From: SMXL01 sp036985715
GTDB lineage: Bacteria > Bacteroidota > Rhodothermia > Rhodothermales > UBA10348
Length of the DNA stretch: 21,099 nt
Reading direction: 5' to 3'
Assembly (NCBI GenBank): GCA_036985715.1
Contig: BTQE01000054.1
Span: forward strand, 1-21,099
The translations under genes were made by a program, and so were the position numbers. Positions 1 to 8,985 of the stretch are shown here, in pieces; positions within the stretch are counted from its first letter, which is position 1, and the number at the start of each line of letters is the position of its first letter. The notes beneath the pieces are model-generated. The model did not search any database and was not told the DNA's origin. It saw only the letters and a list, made by a program, of their open reading frames with translations.

Positions 1-122
1 ACTACAGTCAGTTTGCCGAACTGTGGGAGAAAGCGGATCCGGAATTGCAGCCGCAGGTAGCCGAGGCTCGGCGTCGTATCGAGGCGCTGCTGGATCGACT
101 GGCTCGAGAGCCCGCTAACTAA
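1..122 (+). CDS. C-terminal end of a TPR-type protein (partial)
   Basis: An open frame runs from base 3 to a TAA at 120-122 and encodes 39 residues beginning YSQFAELWEKADPEL and ending in LAREPAN. The pattern of an aromatic residue, then LW, then ADPELQP, then a charged helix with EARRRIEALL resembles the closing tetratricopeptide-like segment of long multi-TPR proteins, including TPR-tailed serine/threonine kinases and adenylate-cyclase-like regulators common in Bacteroidota and related phyla. Everything upstream, including any catalytic domain, lies outside the window. It converges on the susD gene with only 6 bases between the two stop codons, and I see no clear terminator there. The coding call is based on codon pattern and family resemblance; the exact family is uncertain. 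Confidence 0.55.
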   Translation, partial: YSQFAELWEKADPELQPQVAEARRRIEALLDRLAREPAN

Positions 123-128
123 CCCGAC

Positions 129-1355
129 CTAGAAATTCGGATTCTGGTTGCGCTCGTTCTGCGTGAGCGGCAGGTATTGCCATGTGCCTGCATCCAGGTG
201 CCAAATGTCAAATCGCCGCTGATCCACCAGGCGCATTCCCATCGTGAAGAGCTCTTTCTCGCGCTCACTGAGAACCGTGTCCATAGAAATCGGTCCCAGA
301 CCTCCAAGCCCGTGACTTTCGCGGACCTCTTCCAGGCGGTTTCGAGTTAACGGAATGTCGCTATTTCGGAACGCGACTTCAGCCAGAATCAGCTCGTTCT
401 CCTGCCACGTCGCGAACGGAAACGGCGTTTCTGCATCCGGGTAGACGTTCTGCTGGTAAAAGATCTCCCCATCTGCCCCTTCGGTAGCTAATAGCGGAAT
501 TCGAGTTGCTTCCGAAGGATCATCTTCTACGTACCGATTAAATCGGGCATCCACCACCCACTGCAGCCGCCCGTTGCCGGCTTCATCCCACCAGAAGTTT
601 GGGTTGTCTCGCGAATGCAGAGAAACAAATGGATTATCTCCCGTCACGAGGCCGAGCTGAGCCGAGGCCTGTGCCTCTATATAATTTCCACGGAATAGCT
701 CAATTCTAGCAATCACCGTGTTGATTACGCGAGTATGATAATCGTCTGCCAGCGCAAGGGCTGATTTCAGCTTGTCGATCGCCAGGTCGTACATCTCAAA
801 AGAAGGAGTAAATGGAGCCGGGTTGTTCCGGTCTTCCGAAATCACTCCCCCACCCTCCGTTGGACTGATTCCGTAATACGTGGCCAGGAAATACCTGGCG
901 AGACCCCCGTAAAAATTGCCGATGAAGGCCGCCTGATTTTTGAGATCTGGATCAGAAAAAGATATCTTTTCAAGTCGAGCCAGGAGATTATCTGCAAGGA
1001 ATCGGAGCTCTCCCACATCGTTATAGACGAAATCGTTCGAGTTGTTGGCGAATGAAACGTGACCCGATTCAATCTCTTCGAACGCCGGGAACGTGGCTGT
1101 CCCTGCTCTTCTATCAAAAACCAACTCGTCGGAAAGTCCACCTGCCAGCACAGCTATCTGATCGTAGGCAGTAGAAAAACGTGATTGAACACCCTGAATC
1201 AGAAAGGGAACCTGTTTTTCGGTATTGAGCTGAGAATCGTCGATGGTGTCAATCGGCAAGTCGACATCTTCCACGAAGGTATCACAGGCACTTGCGCTCA
1301 CACCAAGCGCCAGCATCAAGACGATCCAAAAGCGATATGTTCGACCAAGAATCAT
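129..1355 (-). CDS. SusD/RagB-family outer-membrane lipoprotein
   Basis: A 408-aa protein. SusD-family proteins are surface lipoproteins that cap a SusC channel and hand over glycans or peptides to it. The start at ATG 1355 gives a type II signal peptide: MILGRTYRFW, a hydrophobic stretch to residue 23 and a lipidation Cys at 24 (ASAC, a slightly atypical lipobox with Ala at -3). A TTG 69 bases further upstream would run into susC and bury the signal, so it is rejected. The C-terminal family hallmark is clear: an SEREKELFTMGMRLVDQRR-type helix, then YLPL, then ERNQNPNF at the very end. Helical TPR-like pairs cover about residues 60-260. It is shorter than the roughly 500-600 aa of Bacteroides SusD, as is often seen in Rhodothermota. 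It starts 5 bases after the susC stop, so the two are surely co-transcribed. No hydrolase, sulfatase or peptidase gene adjoins, so the substrate cannot be inferred. Confidence 0.9.
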   Translation of the reverse strand: MILGRTYRFWIVLMLALGVSASACDTFVEDVDLPIDTIDDSQLNTEKQVPFLIQGVQSRFSTAYDQIAVLAGGLSDELVFDRRAGTATFPAFEEIESGHVSFANNSNDFVYNDVGELRFLADNLLARLEKISFSDPDLKNQAAFIGNFYGGLARYFLATYYGISPTEGGGVISEDRNNPAPFTPSFEMYDLAIDKLKSALALADDYHTRVINTVIARIELFRGNYIEAQASAQLGLVTGDNPFVSLHSRDNPNFWWDEAGNGRLQWVVDARFNRYVEDDPSEATRIPLLATEGADGEIFYQQNVYPDAETPFPFATWQENELILAEVAFRNSDIPLTRNRLEEVRESHGLGGLGPISMDTVLSEREKELFTMGMRLVDQRRFDIWHLDAGTWQYLPLTQNERNQNPNF

Positions 1356-1360
1356 CCGTT

Positions 1361-4324
1361 TTATAGTCCAATCGATATCATTGCATACATAACTCGGGGC
1401 TGCGGGAGCACGAGGAAATCCCAACTTCGGGTGGTGCTGCTCGCGCCCTGAAAACTACCCTCTGGGTCTGATCCGGAGTATTTGGTCGTCGTCCAGAGAT
1501 TTCGAGCTGCGAGTGTAATACTCAGCGTCCGAACGTGGCGGCCGGCACTCACTCCGCGCAGAAGATGCGTCAAGTCATATCGAATGCTGACCTCTCTGAG
1601 CTTAAAAAAATCGGCCGCCTCAATAAAATTGCCCTGGGTCTGAACGCCTTCTACGAACGGTTCCGTGCTGCCGACAAACTCAGCCGTACGGCGATACGCG
1701 TCGGTTCCCGGATCTAAAATCGGGATGTTTTCGTCTTCCAGACCAAAGGCCTCAGCCGGCACCAAGCCGAGTGAAACCAGCGCTTCATTTCGCGACTGTA
1801 GACCACCCACAATAGCGCGTAGTCCACGCGTACCGTTGAATACGTGGTTCCCAATCATCCAGTCAGTAAGAACTCCGACGGACAAATGTTTGAAGGCTCG
1901 AATATTTAGCGCCAGCGATCCGCTGTAGTCCGGATAGGGTGTACCAAAAGTGGTCCGATCCGGCTCGCCGTCTCCGTCGTCGTCGCTGGTGGTAAGCTCG
2001 GCTCCGGTGTAGCTGCCGTCCGGAGCAAAAGTTGCCCGTGACGACCACGTATAAAACGCATCTCTTGGTAGTCCCTCCTTGATCACATTAATGTCGAAAC
2101 CATCGAAAATGGGTTGGGCACCTCCCAAATCGTCCACTTCATTCGTTTGATAATTCCAGATAAGAGTTAGATCGACTCCGAAATCACGTTCTTGTAGAAT
2201 GGCGGCCGTGAGAGCTGTCTCAAAACCCCATCCGGTTGACGAGCCCACGTTAAAGGGAACCGGACTAGCCGTCAGACCCGTGGATGGAGCATATTGAAAC
2301 GGAATGATGGAGTTCTTCGCCGTTTGGCGATAGTAGGTCACATCCAGTCCGACGTTCGTCAACAGCTCGGCTTCGAATCCCACTTCAAATTCCTTAACTC
2401 GCTCGGGTTCGATATCTACATTGCCGATAAAGTTCGTTACGGCACCGGCCCCATAACCGGACGGCTCTGCACTCCATCGAAGAAGTGACTTGTCGAGCAC
2501 ACCCGGCAACTGACCTGTTTCACCGTAGGCAGAGCGAACCTTGAGAAACGAGAGGAATGCGGGTAGCTCGGTCACTTGATCCAATCGAACGGCCGCGCTG
2601 ATTTTCGGATACCATATCGAAGGTGCATCCGAACCAACCGTACTCGCATACTCTCGACGTAGACCGAGCGTGGCAAAATATTTCTGATCAACAGAAAATT
2701 CCTGCAGGGCGAAGATTCCCGCTTCACGTGAGTGCAGAAACAACTCATCTCCAGCAACCAGATCGGCACCTGAGCCAATGTTAGTGATGAGCTCTGTCGA
2801 GAAGTTTTGTTTGGTCAGCAGCGACGTACGGAGATTCCGGTCGAAGAGCTGAGAACCAACAATTGAAGCTGCGCGAATCGCATCCGTCAGTTGGTACGAA
2901 TAGCGGGCATTCAGATCATACGTGGACTGTTCATTCCTTCTATTAAAGACATCACGCTGCCCGAACACGACCCCTGGATATAAGAAGTTGGACGGGCCAG
3001 TTTGGTCGTTTCTCGAGTCTGTAGCGTCGAATCCAATCGACGCTTTCAACACGAGGTCGTCAATAGGCGAATACTCTGCTTGAACTGATCCTAAGAAACG
3101 GGACACATGCTGAACGTTTATTAGTCCGTTGATGGCCTCGCGAGTCGCAAAGGGAAATGCCTGAGGTATAATACCGCCAGCTCCCAACGGCCCTAGTATG
3201 CTGTTGTCCCCCTGTGGGCGGCGAACATCATTTACGATATAGTTCGTATTCACGCGTAACTGCAGACGATCGGTGGGAAACGCCTCCATATTCGCTCTGA
3301 AACTCTTTCGATCCTGATAGCTCCCGATGATATGGCCTTCCTCGTCCCTCATATCGAACGACGTGTAGTAGCGAATGGATTTAGAACCTCCGGAAACGCT
3401 AAGTGAGTGTTGTTTTATCGGACCGTCATCAAAAAATGAATTGACCGTGTCCGGAACGGTGGCGGTATCCAAAGTGAACTTTTTTGCTTGCTGATTCGAC
3501 CCCAGAACGCCTTTGTACGTGACCCTGACGGGTACCGAACCGTCGGCAGCCAGTTGTCCGCGCTTGGTCGCAATCAAGATTACTCCATTGGATCCACTCG
3601 TTCCGTAGGACGCTGCGCCAGCAGGTCCTTTCAAAACATCAATGCTTTCGATTTCTTCCGGGTTCAACATGGCAAGCATCGAGACACCCTGGCCACCCAC
3701 GTCAACGCCCGCGACTTCGGACTGATCGATCCGGACACCGTCGACGTAAATAACGGGCTGTCCGTTGCCGTTGAGGCCTGTGCTCGAGCGCATGATGAAC
3801 CGGATTCCACCACCGATATTTCCCGTCGACGGTTGTACACTCACTCCCGCAGCTTTTCCCGTTATAAGCTGGGCGACGCTCTGATAGGCGTTCTGTTCTA
3901 GATACTTCGCCGTATGAATTCTGGCAACCGAAACTTCTGCGGTCGCCCTCGATCGCTGAGATGCGATTCCTGTAACGACCACTTCTTCCAGATTCAAAGG
4001 ATCGAACGCGAGAATGAAGTCCTGCAGCTGATCCCCTGGGCGAAGCGTTATGACTCGAGTCGCCGTTCGATAACCAATAAACTGCGCGCGAAGCGTGACG
4101 GATTGGCCGGTGACGAACTCTGATGAAACAACGAATCCGTATATGCCCTCCATATCCGTAGCGGATCCGAGTACCAATTCGTCAATCGAGACACTTGCCC
4201 CTATGAGCGGTACGCCGGCGACGTCGGTAACGCTTCCATGGAAAACAGCCGTCTGACCAAGCGCAAGCGCCGGGATACAGAAGAAAACTGCCAGATTGAA
4301 AAGGCAGGTTGCCGTAGGGCGCAT
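1361..4324 (-). CDS. SusC/RagA-family TonB-dependent outer-membrane receptor
   Basis: A 987-aa receptor that forms the energised channel of a SusCD import complex. Residues 1-24 are a signal peptide ending LALGQ. Residues about 25-108 form the carboxypeptidase-D-regulatory-like domain (GVPLIGASVSI and FIGYRTATR are typical). LEEVVVTG at 112-119 is the usual junction to the plug, which runs to about 256 and carries PVIYVDGVRI (190-199) and IESIDVLKGPAGAASYG (from 225). The remainder is a 22-strand barrel. Near the C-terminus are an acidic DDDGDGEPD loop (781-788 region), the ADFFKLREVSIRY strand (about 904-916) and NLWTTTKYSGSDPEG (about 942-956), all diagnostic of the SusC class. The barrel ends in ISIGL without a terminal Phe. 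ATG 4324 is chosen because it gives the signal peptide. The gene is full length. The ligand is unknown: neither a FecI/FecR pair nor a degradative enzyme lies beside it. Confidence 0.95.
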   Translation of the reverse strand: MRPTATCLFNLAVFFCIPALALGQTAVFHGSVTDVAGVPLIGASVSIDELVLGSATDMEGIYGFVVSSEFVTGQSVTLRAQFIGYRTATRVITLRPGDQLQDFILAFDPLNLEEVVVTGIASQRSRATAEVSVARIHTAKYLEQNAYQSVAQLITGKAAGVSVQPSTGNIGGGIRFIMRSSTGLNGNGQPVIYVDGVRIDQSEVAGVDVGGQGVSMLAMLNPEEIESIDVLKGPAGAASYGTSGSNGVILIATKRGQLAADGSVPVRVTYKGVLGSNQQAKKFTLDTATVPDTVNSFFDDGPIKQHSLSVSGGSKSIRYYTSFDMRDEEGHIIGSYQDRKSFRANMEAFPTDRLQLRVNTNYIVNDVRRPQGDNSILGPLGAGGIIPQAFPFATREAINGLINVQHVSRFLGSVQAEYSPIDDLVLKASIGFDATDSRNDQTGPSNFLYPGVVFGQRDVFNRRNEQSTYDLNARYSYQLTDAIRAASIVGSQLFDRNLRTSLLTKQNFSTELITNIGSGADLVAGDELFLHSREAGIFALQEFSVDQKYFATLGLRREYASTVGSDAPSIWYPKISAAVRLDQVTELPAFLSFLKVRSAYGETGQLPGVLDKSLLRWSAEPSGYGAGAVTNFIGNVDIEPERVKEFEVGFEAELLTNVGLDVTYYRQTAKNSIIPFQYAPSTGLTASPVPFNVGSSTGWGFETALTAAILQERDFGVDLTLIWNYQTNEVDDLGGAQPIFDGFDINVIKEGLPRDAFYTWSSRATFAPDGSYTGAELTTSDDDGDGEPDRTTFGTPYPDYSGSLALNIRAFKHLSVGVLTDWMIGNHVFNGTRGLRAIVGGLQSRNEALVSLGLVPAEAFGLEDENIPILDPGTDAYRRTAEFVGSTEPFVEGVQTQGNFIEAADFFKLREVSIRYDLTHLLRGVSAGRHVRTLSITLAARNLWTTTKYSGSDPEGSFQGASSTTRSWDFLVLPQPRVMYAMISIGL

Positions 4325-4436
4325 AATCCGTTCTCAGCAGATTTCGAAAATAATCCTGCATAGAACTACGCGCGGGACATTCCGAAGTGGGTTCCAGGTT
4401 CGTCAATATAGTGGCTTGAAACCCAACTATCAGATA

Positions 4437-4457
4437 ATTCGAGATCGATAATCGAAT
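4437..4457. repeat. Inverted repeat in the gap between the DUF5103 gene and susC
   Basis: ATTCGA at 4437-4442 and TCGAAT at 4452-4457 form a 6-bp perfect inverted repeat around a 9-base spacer. It lies 28-48 bases past the DUF5103 gene stop and about 115 bases upstream of the susC start. No T-tract follows on the minus strand, so it is not a convincing intrinsic terminator; a regulator site is equally possible. The rest of the 160-base gap (4325-4484) must hold whatever promoter susCD has, but I could not single out a convincing -35/-10 pair. Confidence 0.25.
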
Positions 4458-4484
4458 GGGACACGGTCTAATGCATAGGACGAC

Positions 4485-5798
4485 CTACTGAGTCAGGATC
4501 CCCGTCGCCGAAAGAAGACGGTCGCTTTGCAACTGTACGTCTGCCAGGTACACAAGAGTCGTGTATAGATTTCGAAACTGTGGAGGAGCTCCGGTCGCCG
4601 CTTCCCGTAGTCGCGGGTCGTCGAAGAGATAGTTGTACTCATAGTGACCCTGCTTGAGCAAGACGGATCCTTCGTACCATCCCTCCTTTTCTTTCCAATC
4701 CATAATATTCTCTTCGTCAAACGTCCAGTTGTTGAAACTGCCGGTGAGCACGACCCGGCCGGACGCACGAACCTCGCCAAGAGGTACAAATCGGAAAAAC
4801 ACCCGGGCATACTCGGCCGAAACTTGCGGATCCACGACATTGCGGACAACCCTGTCAACCACCGTTTGGCCGTTCAGGAACGGAGCCAGCCCGGTACCCG
4901 GAAAGCGCGCATAGTCGGGCGCAACTGCGACCACCGGGGGTTGGATGGAGAGATCCGTGGATTCGATTCGACCGCCCACCCTGATTTCGCTGAGGTCCAA
5001 AAAATAGCTCGCTGGTGTGAGCTCAAACGAGTCTTCGGGCTCCAGGTAGAAGGCGATATCCGGTAGCACCGCCAGCGCGGTTCGAGCCGAACACCGCGCC
5101 TTTTGATACCGGTCGTTTCTCACAAAGCACACCCCATAGTCGAATGCATTGGCATGAGTCGACGGAGGTGTGAACTGAACAGTCGGTTGCACGGACGTAT
5201 ACCCGCGACCAGCAATCAATACGTTGTCCAGCCGGATATTTAGCGCCATGGCCTGCTCCGAAACGAAAAACGGCCTCTCAAAAACGACTTCATCTTCCAT
5301 TCCCTGCTCGGTAATCCGAAGGATGTAGTTCCCGCTGACCCTGAAATCAATCCCTTGTGTTGGAAATCGATAGGTATAATGGGTATAGGCGATATTCGTC
5401 ACTCGGGATATGGAATAGTCGAGCAAATCTTCCCTCTGAAAAGTTGTGAGATATTCTGCGGGTGTGAGATCTCTACGCCAATCTCGGTCCGCATGATAGA
5501 AATAAGCCGTGAGTGGACGTGAATTGCTGGTCAGCATATCGAAGGACACGGTGATCGTTTCTCCAGAACCCAGACGGATAAGAGGTGTCGACGTTTCGTC
5601 TCCAGTTCGATAGACCTGAATCGTGCGAGCGTCCTTGTCAGTCGGCGCTAGAAATAAACCCTCCGCAACGCGCGCCTTTTCTTCGGAGCGACGGTCCTCG
5701 CCATTCGTGACCCCTTCTTCCGTCGAGGCACAAGAGGACATCGCAACTGTGGCTACGAGACCAAAAATGGCCCAAATAATATGAACGCGCTTACTCAT
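4485..5798 (-). CDS. DUF5103 lipoprotein, type IX secretion system plug protein family
   Basis: A 437-aa lipoprotein: the signal MSKRVHIIWAIFGLVATVAM leads to a lipobox MSSC with Cys 23. The N-terminal beta domain (about 57-180) carries the family marks LTAYFYHADRDWR (97-108), YTHYTYRFP (138-146), SGNYILRI (155-162) and RPFFV (175-179). The C-terminal third holds an immunoglobulin/CBM48-like fold starting VVLTGSFNNW (349-358) and closes with VYLADVQLQSDRLLSATG (416-433). In Bacteroidota this family includes the protein that plugs the SprA translocon of the type IX secretion system when no substrate is engaged; that role is known for the family and inferred here. No other type IX component is in the window. 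It starts inside the last codons of the upstream peptidase gene (8-base overlap, ATGAGTAA), which suggests translational coupling. Confidence 0.8.
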   Translation of the reverse strand: MSKRVHIIWAIFGLVATVAMSSCASTEEGVTNGEDRRSEEKARVAEGLFLAPTDKDARTIQVYRTGDETSTPLIRLGSGETITVSFDMLTSNSRPLTAYFYHADRDWRRDLTPAEYLTTFQREDLLDYSISRVTNIAYTHYTYRFPTQGIDFRVSGNYILRITEQGMEDEVVFERPFFVSEQAMALNIRLDNVLIAGRGYTSVQPTVQFTPPSTHANAFDYGVCFVRNDRYQKARCSARTALAVLPDIAFYLEPEDSFELTPASYFLDLSEIRVGGRIESTDLSIQPPVVAVAPDYARFPGTGLAPFLNGQTVVDRVVRNVVDPQVSAEYARVFFRFVPLGEVRASGRVVLTGSFNNWTFDEENIMDWKEKEGWYEGSVLLKQGHYEYNYLFDDPRLREAATGAPPQFRNLYTTLVYLADVQLQSDRLLSATGILTQ

Positions 5799-8127
5799 TC
5801 ACTGATTGAAATTGCGAGCCGACGGTACTTGAATTTTCCACATACCAGGTCAGCTTCTGAATGAAATCCTTCAATACCTGAGCCATGGGGAAATCTCCGA
5901 CTCCCTCGTGCTCCTTTTTTGCCCGGTCGGCATACGCGAGGGCCGCACCAATGTCCCCCGCCCCGAAAGCATAGTTCGCTGCCCAAACTGTGCACCTGAG
6001 GCCCAACTCCCGAAAGGTCATCTCCGAACATAGGTCCGACGGGGCGGACATGACTCTTTCGAGACTCGATAATGCGTCTGCGTAATTTTCTTCTTCGGCA
6101 AACAACTGAGCTCTCCAGAGATAACCGCTCTCTGACACGAAATGCGTCCCGATCTCACGATCGACCAGAATGGATTCAAGCCGTTGGCGTTTGGTGCGAG
6201 CGGAATCTGCAGTTACCAGCAGTCTCATAATATCAGGGGTGTCAGCAGTCTGCGAGCGCAGCGTTATAAGCGCGCGTGTCTCTCTTGCATACACAGGATA
6301 CTCGTCACGGACAGAATCATAGAGACGGCGTGCGGATACTGGATCGCCAGCAATAACCAACGCGTCGGCGAGAACTGAGCGTTCGGAGAGCGACAACGTC
6401 TCACTTTCTTTCGCCGAAAGACGCGCCCGAACCAATTCCGCATCCTTCGCCGCCAACCCGGCTCGTCCCCACGCCGCCCACCCGGAAGAAAAATCTGGAT
6501 GCCGAGTAATCAGTTGTGTCAGGCTCTCGAAAGCTTCGAGTGGATGTCCGTTGTCAAGTAAGGTCAGGGCCACTTTCAAGGATCGAACGCGTTTGGGTAC
6601 CCAGTGAGGACACGTTTTTTCGAAGAGAGATAGCTCGCCAAACGCTAAGTTCGCACGCCAGGCCGCTGACCGATTGATCGACTCGAGTGATTTAAGAAAT
6701 CCAACCCATTCCAAGGCCAGCTCTACTGCCGATTTGCCATAGGCCGTTTCAAAATCGCCCGTGCTGTATGCTTGTTTTAGAGCGCCGGCACCGTACCTAT
6801 CGAGAAGAAACTTGATGAACGATCCTGAGATAGTATAAGAGACGGCGCCCCGACCCAACCAAAATCCACTGATCGAAAGCGTGCCGGCAACACGTTCTGC
6901 AAACTCATCCGCGTCCAGTTCTCTAAACATTTCTGCCGACGCGACCATTTCGTGCACGGATGGTCGTCCGTCGGGGGGCTCCGTGGCAACAGCCAACCCT
7001 TCGACCAGACCCACCGCTAACGACGCTCGAATCACAGGCAATCCGAACTCTCTTGAGAATACATGGGCAAGCTCATGAGGGAAGACACTACCCACCTGAG
7101 ACGCCAGAACGTGGACTTGTGGATCCCGAAGCCAAACTGGTGCCACACTGGTCTGTCGAGCACCGGTCAGTGTAGCTCTCGTTTCGGCATCAGGATAGAT
7201 ATAGGATTGAACGCGGCCTTTAACCTCGGTACCCAATCGGGCGCTCAACCGGGCATAACGATATTCATGTTCAATGGCCCATCGATCAACCCGTGCATCG
7301 TTCGTCGTCGACCGATCGTAGTGTAGATCAAAATGCTCCGTTTGTCGATGTCCGGAGAATTGTTGCTGCAAATACCAATCGGGAGTATTCAACCCCAGGT
7401 TTGCAGAGAACAGGTAGACAGCACCGATAACGAACACGAGTGCGACGATACTCAACGAAGGGGTCGGCGGAAAGACCACGCGGCGGCCCACGAAATAGGC
7501 GAGGCCTGCCCACAGCAGCGTCAGACCACGGAACCAGAACAATCCAGAGCGAATGACCAGTTCCTCATCGTAAAGGGGCCCAAGAATTCCACCAAACACA
7601 TGGTTGTAGGTGTAGAACTGGGGGTGGAATCCGAGATCGAAAACGGGGCCAGCGATCGTAACAAGAACGCCTATCAGAACATGCCAAAAGTATCGAACTC
7701 CGCTGGCGGCTAGAGCGAATGCCACACTTACGGACAAGACCACAGTAATTCCGGGAAAGAGTGGGAAGAAGAGAAGGCCGCGAAAATAGTCGCAATTGGG
7801 TGCCCATAAGATCGCGAGCGTCAACATGAGCAGCGGCAAGAGAAGCCGCGTCAACCTGCCGAGCATAACGCGGCCGAATTCAGCCTCGTCGGAGCCCCGG
7901 AAACATCGGAACGCCGCCCTACCTGAAACGAAATAGGCGATGAACGCGAGTACAGCCATCGACTCCACATGAAGCCGATTCAAGAGCGGAATGAACCAGA
8001 AGATGGCCGTCGCGATTCCGTATACGGCAAGCTCGGAATCGAGTTTAAAACCGATTTTCGGATCAGATGAGGATATACGAAACGCCAATCGAGAAGACTT
8101 CCTTGAACTGGGCTTTTGAGCTGACAT
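5791..8127 (-). CDS. Polytopic membrane protein with peptidase-MA-like metalloprotease domain and TPR-like tail
   Basis: A 778-aa protein in three parts. Residues about 33-245 are six to eight hydrophobic segments (for example 33-52, 95-111, 122-140, 145-163, 195-214, 224-243), with loop motifs NCDYFRGLLFFPLFPG and DLGFHPQFYTYNHVFGG. Residues about 262-480 resemble the peptidase MA family (gluzincin clan): HELAH at 351-355 supplies two His zinc ligands and the catalytic Glu, and EGLAVATE from Glu 376 supplies the expected third ligand, so the site looks intact. Residues about 515-760 are helical, TPR-like repeats. The domain should face the periplasm. I do not recognise a characterised homologue. 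The ATG at 8127 overlaps the upstream gene by 65 bases and lacks a visible ribosome site; a TTG at 8088 (codon 14) would shorten the overlap, so the start is uncertain. Its 8-base overlap with the DUF5103 gene implies linked production. Confidence 0.75.
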   Translation of the reverse strand: MSAQKPSSRKSSRLAFRISSSDPKIGFKLDSELAVYGIATAIFWFIPLLNRLHVESMAVLAFIAYFVSGRAAFRCFRGSDEAEFGRVMLGRLTRLLLPLLMLTLAILWAPNCDYFRGLLFFPLFPGITVVLSVSVAFALAASGVRYFWHVLIGVLVTIAGPVFDLGFHPQFYTYNHVFGGILGPLYDEELVIRSGLFWFRGLTLLWAGLAYFVGRRVVFPPTPSLSIVALVFVIGAVYLFSANLGLNTPDWYLQQQFSGHRQTEHFDLHYDRSTTNDARVDRWAIEHEYRYARLSARLGTEVKGRVQSYIYPDAETRATLTGARQTSVAPVWLRDPQVHVLASQVGSVFPHELAHVFSREFGLPVIRASLAVGLVEGLAVATEPPDGRPSVHEMVASAEMFRELDADEFAERVAGTLSISGFWLGRGAVSYTISGSFIKFLLDRYGAGALKQAYSTGDFETAYGKSAVELALEWVGFLKSLESINRSAAWRANLAFGELSLFEKTCPHWVPKRVRSLKVALTLLDNGHPLEAFESLTQLITRHPDFSSGWAAWGRAGLAAKDAELVRARLSAKESETLSLSERSVLADALVIAGDPVSARRLYDSVRDEYPVYARETRALITLRSQTADTPDIMRLLVTADSARTKRQRLESILVDREIGTHFVSESGYLWRAQLFAEEENYADALSSLERVMSAPSDLCSEMTFRELGLRCTVWAANYAFGAGDIGAALAYADRAKKEHEGVGDFPMAQVLKDFIQKLTWYVENSSTVGSQFQSVNE

Positions 8128-8944
8128 CGGTGTCGTATTGGACTACCCACTCCAAGTTAACGCTCAACCAATCGTTGACCTTCATGGCGACCAGGTTTTC
8201 CCAGAGAAAATCCGGCTTCTCGGGCTTGTTAAAAGCAGCGAATAGTACAAGAGTAGACTTGTAATGTACATTTTCAAAGATTTCTTTGTCCACCTCGGTG
8301 AATGACTCGAGGCCCAGCTCAAGTCGGGCGCTTTTGTCCGGGTCGACGCTGTACAGAGGACGCAACTCTTCGATCAGCACGACAGTCTCTTTCGCTCCAA
8401 TACCCAAGCGTTGTTTAAACCAGTCGCTTGGTGAATACGTGAGTCCGATAGATTGTTGAAACGTGCCAGGAGACAGAAGATCTGAAACCTTTACCGGGGG
8501 CGTGTGCCCGTCTCCAAAGGGATTCTCCCGATAATTAAAACCCTCGTTGAACTGTGACCGGACCAGGATGGCAAACGTTGGATTCAATTTCCCGAAGAAT
8601 CCACTGCCGATGAATTCGAAGGTCATCGCCAACCGGATAATATCTTCGGACTTTCGAGTGTCGAGTGTGTCCTGTTTTACGATACCGTAACCCAGACGGA
8701 GTTCGTGTGTCTGCGACCGACTGCCGGACACTCTCTCGAGCTTGCCATCAATACCCAGGTTCAAACCCAGTGTGTTCACGCCTCCCTCCGCCCAGTTCTG
8801 GAACCCCACCTGTGACCCCGATACCTTGGCAATGATGGACGGCTTCCAGGCCGCTGCGTCCACGGAATCAGTAGCTACCTGATCCTGGGCCATGACCGTC
8901 GTGGCCATGAAAACGATGCCACACCATACAACCGCTGCTCTCAT
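8063..8944 (-). CDS. DUF3078-family outer-membrane beta-barrel protein
   Basis: A 293-aa protein if started at ATG 8944: MRAAVVWCGIVFMATTVMAQ is a clean Sec signal peptide. An ATG at 8977 adds a basic stretch before it; a GTG at 9007 is rejected because it lies inside a terminator hairpin. The mature protein begins with the DUF3078 signature WKPSIIAKVSGSQVGFQNW (residues 33-51) followed by AEGGVNTLG. The rest alternates short strands with GLG and aromatic residues, ending in VFSIGVSYILI, as expected for an outer-membrane barrel. The function of DUF3078 is not established. It is the first gene of the envelope cluster after the terminator. I find no convincing separate promoter for it in the roughly 40 bases between the terminator and the start, so partial read-through from the histone-like gene is possible. 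Confidence 0.8.
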   Translation of the reverse strand: MRAAVVWCGIVFMATTVMAQDQVATDSVDAAAWKPSIIAKVSGSQVGFQNWAEGGVNTLGLNLGIDGKLERVSGSRSQTHELRLGYGIVKQDTLDTRKSEDIIRLAMTFEFIGSGFFGKLNPTFAILVRSQFNEGFNYRENPFGDGHTPPVKVSDLLSPGTFQQSIGLTYSPSDWFKQRLGIGAKETVVLIEELRPLYSVDPDKSARLELGLESFTEVDKEIFENVHYKSTLVLFAAFNKPEKPDFLWENLVAMKVNDWLSVNLEWVVQYDTDVSSKAQFKEVFSIGVSYILI

Positions 8945-8985
8945 GCGATTCGCAGTCTTTTTCTTTCTAAAAAGCATGGAAACAA

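Noticed and set aside
1356..1424. Upstream TTG start for the SusD gene
   Set aside because: It would overlap susC by 64 bases and place 23 non-signal residues ahead of a clear lipoprotein signal.
7063..7713. Plus-strand open frames antisense to the peptidase gene
   Set aside because: The minus strand carries the HELAH site and membrane helices in one long frame; the opposite frames are overlapping fragments.
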